From Sporomusa acidovorans (GTDB taxonomy: Bacteria > Bacillota > Negativicutes > Sporomusales > Sporomusaceae): a stretch of 64,000 nt of DNA. Location of the stretch: assembly GCF_900101845.1 (NCBI RefSeq), contig NZ_FNAM01000019.1, positions 1 to 64,000 of the forward strand, given 5' to 3'. Every line of letters starts with the position of its first letter. Within the stretch, counting starts at the first letter, position 1. The notes below the pieces were generated by a model. That model did no database searches and was not told where the DNA came from. It saw nothing but the letters and a program-made list of their open reading frames with translations. This document shows positions 45,605 through 54,858 of the stretch, in pieces. A program made the translations under genes and the position numbers.

Positions 45605-46510
45605 TTACATGCCGAACTGGTCGGTGGCAATCCATTCCATGTGCAGGAGCGACCAGAAATCCGACGCCAGTTTGTTCAGGACGTACTCGTACGGCAGCCA
45701 GCCGTAGCCGGCGTCGCCCCAGGCGCTGCCCCAGCAGTTGCGGATGAGGAGCGCGCCGATGGTTTCCCGGTTGTATTTGGTGTTTTTAATTTTCATGGCG
45801 TCATCATAGCCAAAGGCCGCCACCGCGTGGCCCCAACTGGCCTTTTCCTCCGGGCCGGGGCCGGAAATGTCGCCGGGGACATCGGTAGCGGTAAAGGAAG
45901 GAAAGCCGTAAAAGCCGAACATTGAGGGCACGCCGGCGGCCAGGTATTTTTTTACGCTGCACAGCACAGCGGCCGGAGCGGTATTGGTGCCGGCGGGATC
46001 GTGGCAGAAATACTGCAACGCTTCATAGTTGTCGGCAATCGCATAGACAAAGGATGTCGGTTCTTTGTCAAAATCAGGAACCTTATCGGTATAAGGCCAA
46101 TATTTTTCCGGCGGTACGCCACACAATGCCAATACCCCCATGGTGTCGCGGATGTAGGCTCCCTGGTCGCCGGTCACACCTTGCAAGTTGCGGGCGTTTT
46201 TATAGATGAACAGCCGCGAGGCAGTAAAGTGTTTGCCAAAGGCCCGGTTCTGAAAATATTCGATAATGGCGGCCGCCGCGTGAGCAGTACAGGACCCCAG
46301 CTTGCCCTGCTCCGGCACGGGCGCGCTGCACCACTGACGCAAATCCGCCTTGGCTGGCAGGGGGGCGGTTTCGTCGATCCCCAACCGTTTGATGGTTGCC
46401 TGCAAATTGGGATGGTATTCGGTATAATCGCGCAAATCGGGCAGCGGCGGCCGCCAGCCGGTGCCCACCACTCGCTTGTCGGGTAAAATGACCTGGTTAT
46501 TCATAAACAA
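45605..46510 (-). CDS. Papain-like C1A family cysteine protease
   Basis: 301 residues with no signal peptide. Catalytic residues in order: Gln and Cys in PVPEQGKLGSCTAHAAAA, His in SWGHAVAAFGYDD and Asn in IRNCWGSAWGDAGYGWLPY. The start VVGTGWRPPLPDLRDYTEYH is typical of bacterial C1A proteins that lack a long propeptide. It is the last gene of the B12-riboswitch surface cluster and overlaps the end of the preceding gene by ten bases. It may process surface proteins or act intracellularly; the target is unknown. Confidence 0.9.
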   Translation of the reverse strand: MFMNNQVILPDKRVVGTGWRPPLPDLRDYTEYHPNLQATIKRLGIDETAPLPAKADLRQWCSAPVPEQGKLGSCTAHAAAAIIEYFQNRAFGKHFTASRLFIYKNARNLQGVTGDQGAYIRDTMGVLALCGVPPEKYWPYTDKVPDFDKEPTSFVYAIADNYEALQYFCHDPAGTNTAPAAVLCSVKKYLAAGVPSMFGFYGFPSFTATDVPGDISGPGPEEKASWGHAVAAFGYDDAMKIKNTKYNRETIGALLIRNCWGSAWGDAGYGWLPYEYVLNKLASDFWSLLHMEWIATDQFGM

Positions 46511-47453
46511 TCCTCCTTCTCCCCTTGCTCCCTTCTTCCCGGGGCAAAAGGCATTCCCGGTGCAGCGTCCGAGCGCAGTTCCTTACGGCTGACGATGGTC
46601 TGCCGGATATCGTCAAAAGGCAAACCGCGCCAGCGTTCCGGCGCGAACCGGTATGCATGGCTCTGACCGTCGAGGGTGTGAAGGTACTCGTCCAGGCTGA
46701 CCGGAATACCGTTCAGGGTTTGGTCAATCGACTGCCACAGCGCAGCGGCCAGGGCCTGCTGCGAGGCGGTGAGGACCGGCGGGGTACTGGGCCGGAGCAT
46801 GCGCTCCCGTTCTCTGGCATAGGCCTCAAAAGCCAGTTGAAACAACTGGGTGCGGTCAAGGACGGTTTTCCCCAGCAGATTGGCCAGATACAAAAATACG
46901 GGGAAATCGCCGTCCAGCATATTCTTTTTCCGGACGGCCGGCAGCCGGGATGCTTTGACCGGCCAGGCTTGTCCGGCGGGCGACGAAAGCGGCGGCACCG
47001 GGGGCAGTGGATGGAGGAGAAGGGGAAAAGGCGGTAGATTCGCAATTCCCGTGGCATTGCTTTGGCCTCCTTCTTCACCTGGCGCAGCCAGAAGGGGTCA
47101 AAGGGAACGACCGGGCCGCTGTGCTTGATATAGGCATAGATGGAGCGCCAGCACTTTTTTACTAACTGTTCCATGGCTACCGCCGCCCGGCGGCGGTTTT
47201 CCCCGTCCCCGTCGGTCGCCAGGAGCAACTCGGTGGCTTTGTGGCAATAGATTTCCGTCAGGGGATCGCATTGCCGGTAATAGCGGTTGTATATTTTCTT
47301 TTTATCTGAAGCGTCGTCTTCGCCGATCAGACAGCCTTCCGCATAAATGGCATCCAGTTCACGCCGGGCAGCCGCATGGCGGGCCATGGCTTTGGCAAGA
47401 AACGGCACGAGGTCCAGTTGGATAGGCTCGATGGTTTTGGTTATGGACGGCAT
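46501..47453 (-). pseudogene. Hypothetical protein gene with a -1 frameshift
   Basis: Frame 1 (47453 down to about 47022) begins MPSITKTIEPIQLDLVPFLA and reads well to ELRIYRLFP. The coding-like sequence then continues one base back as LPAVRKKNMLDGDFPVFLY to the stop at 46501, giving about 317 residues in all. The switch coincides with the heptamer TTTCCCC in frame CTT-TTC-CCC, a canonical slippery pattern. It could be programmed frameshifting, a mutation or a sequencing error. Family not recognised. Confidence 0.6.
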
Positions 47454-47558
47454 CGTTCCCCCTCCTTTCTTTCATCCCAGTCACACTAGCGCAAAAAGCG
47501 CAAGAACCCGGACAAAACCGTCCGGGCCTTTGCGGGGCTGAGCACACCGGACAGCCGG

Positions 47559-50500
47559 TTAGAAGAAATATTGTACGGTGGCGTAATAGGTCCGGCCTTG
47601 CTGCGGATACTGGACATTGCCGTAGCCGTTGGAGGCCGACCCCGTAGCCGTCGGGCTATAATAGTGCCAGAGCTGATCCGGTCCTTTATTGAACAAATCG
47701 TTGATACCGGCCGTCAGTTTGATTGTTTTATTAAAATCATATTTCAGGCCGACATTGGTCAGGCCCAGCGATTCATTCATGGTAGTGATCATATTGCCAT
47801 CGCTGTAGGTTCTCGCGGTCCCCACCTCGTCCAGATAGTGGTATTCCACAAAGGCGCTGAGCTTGTCGCCGGGGAAGCGGTAGCCCAGGCGCACATTGTA
47901 CTCCCACTCCGGTATCCAGGGGAAGGGATTGCCGGCATTGGCTTCCGACTTGGTCACCAGGCTGTCTTTGCCGCTTTTCGTCACCAACGAATCGTTCCAG
48001 GTGGCTGCTAAGAGCAGGTCCCAGCGCCGCCACTTCATTTTGCTTTCCAGTTCCACACCCTGGATCTTGCCGGCCGCCAGGTTGGAGTAGTAGCCGAAGC
48101 CGTAGGGGTCGAGGGCGTAGGTGCTCAGGTTCTTGGAACGGCGGTTGAAATAGGTCAGGGTAACGTCGCTGTCCGCTGCCAGGGCCTTGCCCTGCCAGTT
48201 GGCGCTGACGTCCCAGCTGGTGCCGCGCTCGATTAAGGAATCCTGCAGGAATGAGGTATAGCCGTTCCGATAGATTTCCCAGCGGGACTTGACATTGACG
48301 CCATCGCCGAACAGCTCGTAGAAGTTGGGGAATTTATGATAGGTGCCGTAGGTGCCGCGGAAGGTCCAGTGCTCGTTCTGCACTTTTTTGAGTGCCAAGC
48401 CGTAGGAATAGAGCCAACGGCCGATGTCGGGGTCGCCAATCTGGTTCAGGGTGGACATATCCCACTTCTGCGCTTTGAATTGGGGAGTGAAGAACAGGTT
48501 GCCGCTCCGGTTGAGCGTCATGGTGTCCTGCACCTGGAAGTACATGTTGTGGTTGTCGTAGTGAGGCACGAAATATTTTTTATAATATTTCATGTCACTG
48601 GTCACGCTGGAAACGGAAGGTGGCCAGGCATTCGGATTGCTGATAGAGACATCCATGCTCTCCTTGGCATAGTCGAACAGGAATTCCACCACGTGATTGT
48701 CCCATACTTTCCAACTGCCGTCGATGGCGCCTTCATAGCGCCGGTTGCGGAACTCGTTATCCAGAGTCAGGAAATAGTTGCCATTAGCCGCTTTATACTG
48801 CGAACTGGCCGCTTGCTTCAGTTGATAGGAGGTGCCTAATTTCCAGCCCCATTCCAGATTGCCGGCGGTCTGCCGACGGCCCAGCAGGAATTCGGTCTTG
48901 GTCGTATCGAGCTGCCGCTGCCGGTATTGACTCCAGTTAGGATTGGTGGTGTCGATTTCTTCGATGGGAGCATCGGCATACCGGTCCATGGCCGATTCGG
49001 GCAAGCTGGTGCTATTCTTCTTATAGGTCAGCTTGGCGAACCAGTTGTCGTCCTGCCATTTCAGGAGGGCGTCGGTGTTCTGATAGTCGTTATTGAGGCG
49101 GTTTCTTGTCACAGTCCAGGGTTTCCCCGTTGCTGCATCCAAAACCGAAGAAGAAAAATGGTCATATTTGAAATCGCCTTTAGCCTGATCGCGGTTGAGA
49201 GCGAACAACAGGCTGCCGCTGCCGGCGGGTGCCGTCAGTTCCAGGTTGCCGGTATAGCCGTTAAAGGAACGCATACCGGTGGTAATGCTGCCCTTGGTAT
49301 CGGTCGGTTTCTTGGTGATGATGTTGATGGCGCCGCCTAAGGGCGAGCCGGCGAAGCGAGCCGGGACATAACCGCGGTAGACTTCGATGCGTTCGACGTT
49401 TTCAATGGGGATGGTGGACAGGTCCACGGCGGCATCGGCATTGGAATTGACCAGCACACCGTCGACATAGATGTTGACTTCGCCGCCGGTTGAGCCGCGA
49501 ACGCGGGCCACGGTATAGTGGCCGGTGCCCTGCAATCTTTGGACATACACGCCAGGCACGGTCTGTAACAAATCAGGCAGGTTTTTCATTTCACCCTTGT
49601 ATTCGGGCACATGGATGACCGACACCGTACCGGGAGAAAGCTTCTTCTCCCAGTCGGGACGCTGGGCTTCGACAACCAGCGGCGCCAGGGTGAAGCTGCC
49701 GGGTTCGCTGCTGTCGATAGCTGTTTCGCCGACCACCGGTCTGCTTACAGGTTCTGACCGGCTGGTATTATTGCTCTGCTCTGTCTGACCAACTTGTCCC
49801 GCCTGACCACTTGAAATTGTGTTTTTTGCCTGTGAGGCTCCTGTGTTAGCCGGTGTCAGGCTGTCCCCTCCCATAGTTGTTGCCGGGATGGCTGGCGTAT
49901 CTGTTAAGACGGTCTGACCGTTTGGCAGGGCCTCATCTGCTTGTTCCTTTCCGGTTGCCTCTGCGATTGTTGCCTGCGACCCAGACACAGTCTTGGCTGC
50001 CAGCGATTTTTCCAGCGCCGTCATATTGCGGTCCAAGGCCGCGCTGCGGTCGTCGGCCCGGTCAACAGACGACGGGCCGTTAAAGCGCCAAGACATGCCG
50101 GCATTAACCTGCCAGTCGGTATTGACCTTGCCGCCGGTGGTTTTGGTTAGCTCGACAAAGGCGTTCTGGCCTTTGCCTGTCTGCAGCGTAGTGCCCAAGG
50201 CGAATTCATACCAGGTGTCCTTGCCAGCCAGGGTATTCATCGGCAAGGTGGCTCCTACTTCCCACCCGCCAGTTCCACCGTTCAAATTTTTATTCCACGT
50301 CAGGGCTTCGGCATTCGCCTTACCGCCGTCCTGAAAATCATGGTTAACGGCGACTTTGGCATAGACCGTACCGCGCCTGTCGCCAGTGGTAAAGTTGCGG
50401 CCGGCAGTAACGCCGAAGCGCCCAAGAAGCATCTTCATCTCTTCCTGGTTGTAGCGCATGTTATTGTCCTGGGTATAGCTGTAGCCTTTCACCGTACCGT

Positions 50501-51971
50501 AAGACAGGCCGGCCTGGGGTTCTACAAACCAGCCGCCCGGCAATTCTTTCTGGTAGCCGTAGCGGAGACCGGCACCATAAGCCCAGGTGCCGTAATCGTT
50601 TTCATGTAGGGAATCATCCGAATCAAAGTACTTATAATTATTGCTGAGTTTGGAGCCGCGAACGGTGAAATCGAGATAATGGCCTTTGTCGCCGACCCAG
50701 GTGGTGTAGAGGCCGATGCCGCCGCTTTTTAAATCGCCAGCCGAGCTACTGTACAACGCTTCATCGCTGCCGCTGGAAAGGGTGTGCTGATGGAAATCGG
50801 CATTGGAGTTAAGCATACTGAGGAATAAGCCGGTATACACTTTGCCGCCGAACAGGTTCCCTTCGCGCTGTTTGTCATATCCCACCTGGATGCCGTTATA
50901 GCTCTGGCTGAAATCCGAACCATAAGCACCGGCAAAGTCATACTGGCCGCGCCAGATTTGTGCCCAGGCACCGTCGGTGCCACTCGCTTTGCCGCTCTGT
51001 CCTAGCCGGTTGGCAGCGCGCAGTTCTTCACCCCGTTTCCAAAACAGGCCATCCTCCATCCGCCACAGGTTGCGCATAGACAGCTGGGCATTGGCCGCGC
51101 TGAACACGCCCTGGGAGACCAGATCAGTACGGGTGGCCGTCCAGTCTAAATTATAGTTCTTTGTAGTAACACCCTCATAAGTACTTTCAACAGAAGTTAA
51201 TGTCGGCGCAAATAAATACTTGTTCAAGGAACTATCCATATAATACGTTTCCGCAGAAAAATTCAGATTGTCGTCGATTGTCTCGGTGAGGTTGTTGATG
51301 GTAATGAGCTCGTTAATTGTTCCGGAATAAACGCTTGCCGTCGCCGAATCCCAGAAATTAGCCGTGCTGTTTTGCTCTCCCAGCCCGCCGGTATTTTTAT
51401 TGTAGCGGATCTGCAATCGCACGGTCGCCGCCGTTTCATCCGCCGCCAACTGCAGGTTGTTAAACACTAATTTATCACTTAAATTAGCAGTTTCATTTCC
51501 CCCGCCCACGTTCAGACGGATTATGGAGCCGTCATGCAGAATCGTCGTCCCGTAAGTTAAAAAATTACGAGACGACGCCAAGTTTGTACTATCATATGTT
51601 CCCCACGGATTATCCGGATAGTTTTCACCGTATTTATACGACAGGTCCAGCAGCGCGCCGCTGTCTAGTTCAAACGACCCATAGACGTTAATGGCTTTGG
51701 CGTCCATCGGCCGCCAGATACCACCGCTGTTGATCAGAATGTTGCCGTTATATTTAACAGAATTGGGGCGTTCCTTGGTGCCTGACCAGGTTGTCACTGT
51801 TTCCCCCGAGTTAATGGTCAGATCCTGATTGATCATATTCGTCCGGTCCGGCGTACCGTCGTTTAATATCGGCGCCGCCTGCGCCGGCGGCGTAACACAG
51901 AACAGAGCGGCCGCTATCAAGGCCGTCAGGAGGATGTTGCCTTGTTTCCTGTCATCTTGTTTCTTCCTCAA
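47559..51971 (-). CDS. Autotransporter-barrel/TonB-dependent receptor fusion
   Basis: 1470 residues. The signal peptide ends PAQAAP near residue 33. Residues about 34-290 form a repetitive beta-rich passenger (LTINSGETVTTWSGTKERPN). Residues about 320-645 form an autotransporter-type barrel (GAWAQIWRGQYDFAGAYGSD) ending VNTDWQVNAGMSWRF, with the classical terminal aromatic. A Thr/Ser/Gln-rich linker (about 650-765) leads to a TonB-box-like TLAPLVVEAQ. The plug (GVYVQRLQGTGHYTVARVRG; YVDGVLVNSNADAAVDLSTI) and a receptor barrel ending GRTYYATVQYFF follow. Two complete outer-membrane barrels in one chain are highly unusual. The upstream cobalamin riboswitch suggests cobamide uptake. Confidence 0.85.
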   Translation of the reverse strand: MRKKQDDRKQGNILLTALIAAALFCVTPPAQAAPILNDGTPDRTNMINQDLTINSGETVTTWSGTKERPNSVKYNGNILINSGGIWRPMDAKAINVYGSFELDSGALLDLSYKYGENYPDNPWGTYDSTNLASSRNFLTYGTTILHDGSIIRLNVGGGNETANLSDKLVFNNLQLAADETAATVRLQIRYNKNTGGLGEQNSTANFWDSATASVYSGTINELITINNLTETIDDNLNFSAETYYMDSSLNKYLFAPTLTSVESTYEGVTTKNYNLDWTATRTDLVSQGVFSAANAQLSMRNLWRMEDGLFWKRGEELRAANRLGQSGKASGTDGAWAQIWRGQYDFAGAYGSDFSQSYNGIQVGYDKQREGNLFGGKVYTGLFLSMLNSNADFHQHTLSSGSDEALYSSSAGDLKSGGIGLYTTWVGDKGHYLDFTVRGSKLSNNYKYFDSDDSLHENDYGTWAYGAGLRYGYQKELPGGWFVEPQAGLSYGTVKGYSYTQDNNMRYNQEEMKMLLGRFGVTAGRNFTTGDRRGTVYAKVAVNHDFQDGGKANAEALTWNKNLNGGTGGWEVGATLPMNTLAGKDTWYEFALGTTLQTGKGQNAFVELTKTTGGKVNTDWQVNAGMSWRFNGPSSVDRADDRSAALDRNMTALEKSLAAKTVSGSQATIAEATGKEQADEALPNGQTVLTDTPAIPATTMGGDSLTPANTGASQAKNTISSGQAGQVGQTEQSNNTSRSEPVSRPVVGETAIDSSEPGSFTLAPLVVEAQRPDWEKKLSPGTVSVIHVPEYKGEMKNLPDLLQTVPGVYVQRLQGTGHYTVARVRGSTGGEVNIYVDGVLVNSNADAAVDLSTIPIENVERIEVYRGYVPARFAGSPLGGAINIITKKPTDTKGSITTGMRSFNGYTGNLELTAPAGSGSLLFALNRDQAKGDFKYDHFSSSVLDAATGKPWTVTRNRLNNDYQNTDALLKWQDDNWFAKLTYKKNSTSLPESAMDRYADAPIEEIDTTNPNWSQYRQRQLDTTKTEFLLGRRQTAGNLEWGWKLGTSYQLKQAASSQYKAANGNYFLTLDNEFRNRRYEGAIDGSWKVWDNHVVEFLFDYAKESMDVSISNPNAWPPSVSSVTSDMKYYKKYFVPHYDNHNMYFQVQDTMTLNRSGNLFFTPQFKAQKWDMSTLNQIGDPDIGRWLYSYGLALKKVQNEHWTFRGTYGTYHKFPNFYELFGDGVNVKSRWEIYRNGYTSFLQDSLIERGTSWDVSANWQGKALAADSDVTLTYFNRRSKNLSTYALDPYGFGYYSNLAAGKIQGVELESKMKWRRWDLLLAATWNDSLVTKSGKDSLVTKSEANAGNPFPWIPEWEYNVRLGYRFPGDKLSAFVEYHYLDEVGTARTYSDGNMITTMNESLGLTNVGLKYDFNKTIKLTAGINDLFNKGPDQLWHYYSPTATGSASNGYGNVQYPQQGRTYYATVQYFF

Positions 51972-52043
51972 CCGTTTTCTCTCCTTACTGCGTAAACTTC
52001 AAAAAGCGGAGAGGAATTGCTTCCCCTCCGCAGGAAACCGGGG

Positions 52044-53472
52044 TCATTCCTTAGCTGCCGCCACCTGGTCGAGCAGACGCTTGCGTTCGATGAAGGCCGC
52101 CGCCGTATTGGAGGCAAAGGCCGGCGCCTCATACCCTTTCAAAGGACGCCCCGTTGGTGCTTCTTCGGGGTTGTAAATCGTAACGGCATTGAGGCTGGCG
52201 CTGCTGCCCAGCGTACTCAGGCTGGTGATGCCCGCCGCATTGCCGACCTGGCCGTCCGCATTGAAGATGGCCAACTGATTGCCCTGGGAGAACCAGGTGG
52301 TTTCCGTATTTTCCGAATAGAGCAGCGCCCACAGATAGCCGGTTAGGTTATCTGCATTAGTTATAAAGGTTATACCCTCAGATGCCACCAGCGTGCTGAC
52401 CAAAGCATTACTGGCACCGAGAATGGTAGCCACATCGGTAGAATACAGCCGCCAGTTCATCACGTAGCTGCTGTTATACTTACCAGTTAAAAGATATGCT
52501 TGACTGCCGTCACTGCTGAAAGTCAGCGCCCGGAAATCATAGCAATCGTTGGGTTTAGACGAACCTTCAGCGGTTGTAGCGGCCCGAAGCAAGTTAGTCA
52601 CTGTCAAATCGCTGAGAACGACTTTCTGAATACGGGAATTCGGGTTCCAACTGCTGTCGTAATGCTGCGGACCGCCGACAGCGACCAGCAGTAAATTCGT
52701 GCCATAGGGCTGAATGCTGAAGGCATTTTCCGCCGGCCAAACTTCGCCGGTGCCCGGTGACGTTGTCGAGCCATGCGGTCCCTTATAGGTCGCGCTGCCG
52801 AAGGTTAAATCCGTTTTGACCACCGTGCTGTTGAGATAAGAAGCATTAGGCGGTCCCGACGTCAGATTGGTGCCGCTGATATACAGCGTGTACACGTTGC
52901 TGCCGTCAGTCAATCTGCAAATCCACGCCGCGGCCTTCGCCGGCTGTCGTTGGTTTGGCAAAGGTGAAATAGTTGGTGGTATCTAAATTATAAGTAGAGC
53001 CGCTGGCTGCGAGACGGAACGCAATGGCGGCGTCGTAGTCAATGCCGTAGATGTAGAAGGTGCCGCTGATGGTCGTTGTCTGGATTTTATACAGGTTTGC
53101 CAAGGCGGTGCTGCCAATGGCCCAGTTTACCGGACCGTATACCGGGGTGCCCCAGTTATAGCCGGACGGGATGGTGGCAGGAACGGTGCCGGTGAAAATC
53201 AGGTATTTACATACAGGCGTCCCGCCGCTCCACTGGGTTGCTGCGATCAGGGCCTGATCCACACCAGAGCTGTTTCTGAAATGGAATACCTTGGTATCGC
53301 CAGGCAGCAGTACCGTACTGCCGGAGTCGGTATACTGGGTGACCACACCTGTTTTTGTTTCAATCACCGTGCCGCTGGTACCGCCGGCGTAACGGGCAAC
53401 GCTCGCATCGCCTTTACCGGTGCCGCTGCTGTAATCATAGGCAGTTACCGCTACAATACTGGACATAAACAC
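52044..53472 (-). pseudogene. Hypothetical surface-type protein gene with a +1 frameshift
   Basis: Frame 1 (53472-52906) ends EGRGVDLQID at a TGA. Skipping one base continues DGSNVYTLYISGTNLTSG to the stop at 52044, about 475 residues in total. The Ser/Thr/Gly-rich, beta-type sequence (LTFSSDGSQAYLLTGKYNSS) recalls beta-propeller or extracellular proteins, but there is no signal peptide. The start GTG at 53472 directly follows the stop of the small peptide upstream. Mutation, error or recoding cannot be separated here. Confidence 0.6.
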
Positions 53473-53550
53473 TCACTCTCCCTGTTTGTATTTGTTACTT
53501 ACGACCTTCAACAGCTTTTGGGCTGCTGAGGCCATTTCCATGCCATGCAT
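53473..53550 (-). CDS. 25-residue coupled leader peptide
   Basis: A short frame starts MHGMEMASAAQKLLKVVSNK with the excellent ribosome site AAGGAGGTGA upstream. Its TGA is immediately followed by the GTG of the next gene, suggesting translational coupling. The peptide is basic and helical. Function unknown; it might be only a translation-initiation device. Confidence 0.5.
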   Translation of the reverse strand: MHGMEMASAAQKLLKVVSNKYKQGE

Positions 53551-53643
53551 TTGAAACACCTCACCTCCTTAGCAAAGATTCCTATAACAGCCGGCCTGTG
53601 CATCGTCATCATGCACAAGCCGGCGGATTAGGCTGTATCACAC

Positions 53644-54108
53644 CTATTGTTTCACCTTGGCGATCACGTCGGCGGTAATGTCGATACCGCCGTAGACCAC
53701 GACAGTGGCGTCGATAATGACGGGCAAGCCTTTTTCCCCGGCGACGGCCTTAATGGCCGCGCCGATCTTGTCGGCCACGGGCTTCATCAGTTTATCCTCC
53801 CGCCGGGCTTCTTCCAGAGCAATTTTATCATTGTAGGCTTTCCTGTCCACCGCCGGCAGGTCTTTGGCGTTGGCGTCATAGTCTTTCTGGGCCGCCTGGC
53901 GCATGGTCTGAATCTGCTGCAGCAGGTCCTGGATGCCGGGGTAGGCATTAAGGATTTGCTGACGGTTGACGTAGCCGACGGCTGCCGCCGGCTTGTCCGG
54001 GGCTTTGGCGGCCTGGACCGGGGCGGGCGCTGACAATCCGGCGGCAGTGAAAAGCGCAACTGTGAGCAGCGCTATCAGTGTACCGGTTAGCGGCTGTAGT
54101 TTTTTCAC
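53644..54108 (-). CDS. OmpH/Skp-family periplasmic chaperone
   Basis: 154 residues. The signal peptide (about 1-33) ends APVQAAKAP. The mature part begins AVGYVNRQQILNAYPGIQDL, the usual OmpH start, followed by the helical tentacle region (about 62-120) and the C-terminal VAGEKGLPVIIDATVVVYGG. Skp-like proteins escort unfolded outer-membrane proteins through the periplasm. As the first gene of the operon that encodes the giant double-barrel protein, it may be its dedicated chaperone. Confidence 0.88.
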   Translation of the reverse strand: MKKLQPLTGTLIALLTVALFTAAGLSAPAPVQAAKAPDKPAAAVGYVNRQQILNAYPGIQDLLQQIQTMRQAAQKDYDANAKDLPAVDRKAYNDKIALEEARREDKLMKPVADKIGAAIKAVAGEKGLPVIIDATVVVYGGIDITADVIAKVKQ

Positions 54109-54227
54109 GCAATCAACTCCTTGCTATATATTCCGCATTAAAGAAGTTTGCAGGCACGTTGTATATAGTATGTTGTATTGGTTTGGCAAGCCTGTCCAAC
54201 TTCACATCATGTCCCGGCCGGCGCAAT

Positions 54228-54565
54228 TAAAAAACTCCCTTGCGGGAGTTATGCTTGTTACGCCAGCGGCCGGATTACATCCGGTCACATGCCGTAATCC
54301 CCTCTCCCATCGCTCGTAGGTTGCGTACCGTATCAGCCCTAACCCTATAGAGCGGGTTAGCGTTGACACCATACAACGGTGATTGTCAGACAGGCAGTTC
54401 TCCTGACTTGCGGTTCATGGCGTTCCTGCACCTTCCCAGAGCCTAAGCCCCAGTGGTATCTTCGCAGGATTGCTCCCCGTTACAGTGGCGGGACCGTGTT
54501 GGCTTCGCACCAAACTTCCCTTTTAAGCCCCGAAGGGCACCTGTCTCTGGCTTTATGCGGTTGTT
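54228..54565 (-). promoter_or_regulatory. Cobalamin riboswitch with terminator platform
   Basis: Minus-strand elements in order: GGTGCCCTTCGGGGC, AAGGGAAG, GTCCCGCCACTGTAACGGGG, and the B12 box AAGTCAGGAGAACTGCC (near 54393-54409). Downstream, ACTCCCGCAAGGGAGT with a T6 tract (54228-54252) is the terminator. It should switch off the OmpH-to-protease cluster when cobamide is plentiful. It differs clearly from the other two riboswitches of the window. Confidence 0.93.
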
Positions 54566-54858
54566 GGTTCCGGTATGCGAAAAATCCTCTCCCGGGTTCC
54601 GGGAGAGGACGCACGAATGCCTGCAAATCCTTCTCTTGTCACCGCGGAACAAGCAGCTCTTTTTCCGGAGATACCTTGTATACATGAACAAGCTATTTGC
54701 AGCATCTAGTTATATATGTATTTAGACTATGGTGATACTAAGGTTGCATCGACTAAATTCTTCCATTGGCTATAGCGTACTACGAAACCGCGCTACTGTC
54801 TATACCTCATGTGAGGTATTTTTACAATAAACTTTGAAGCACCACTTCCTTTTTCTGG
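54566..54858. other. Intergenic region with two hairpins
   Basis: CCTCTCCCGG/CCGGGAGAGG at 54586-54608 and TACCTCA/TGAGGTA with a T5 tract at 54803-54823. The second could terminate plus-strand transcription. The promoter for the riboswitch operon should lie here, but I see no clear consensus. No gene found. Confidence 0.4.

Noticed and set aside
45363-45635. 90-residue minus-strand frame overlapping the toxin module
   Set aside because: Arg/Cys-rich composition, no ribosome site, overlaps the conserved promoter and terminator of the duplicated toxin unit.
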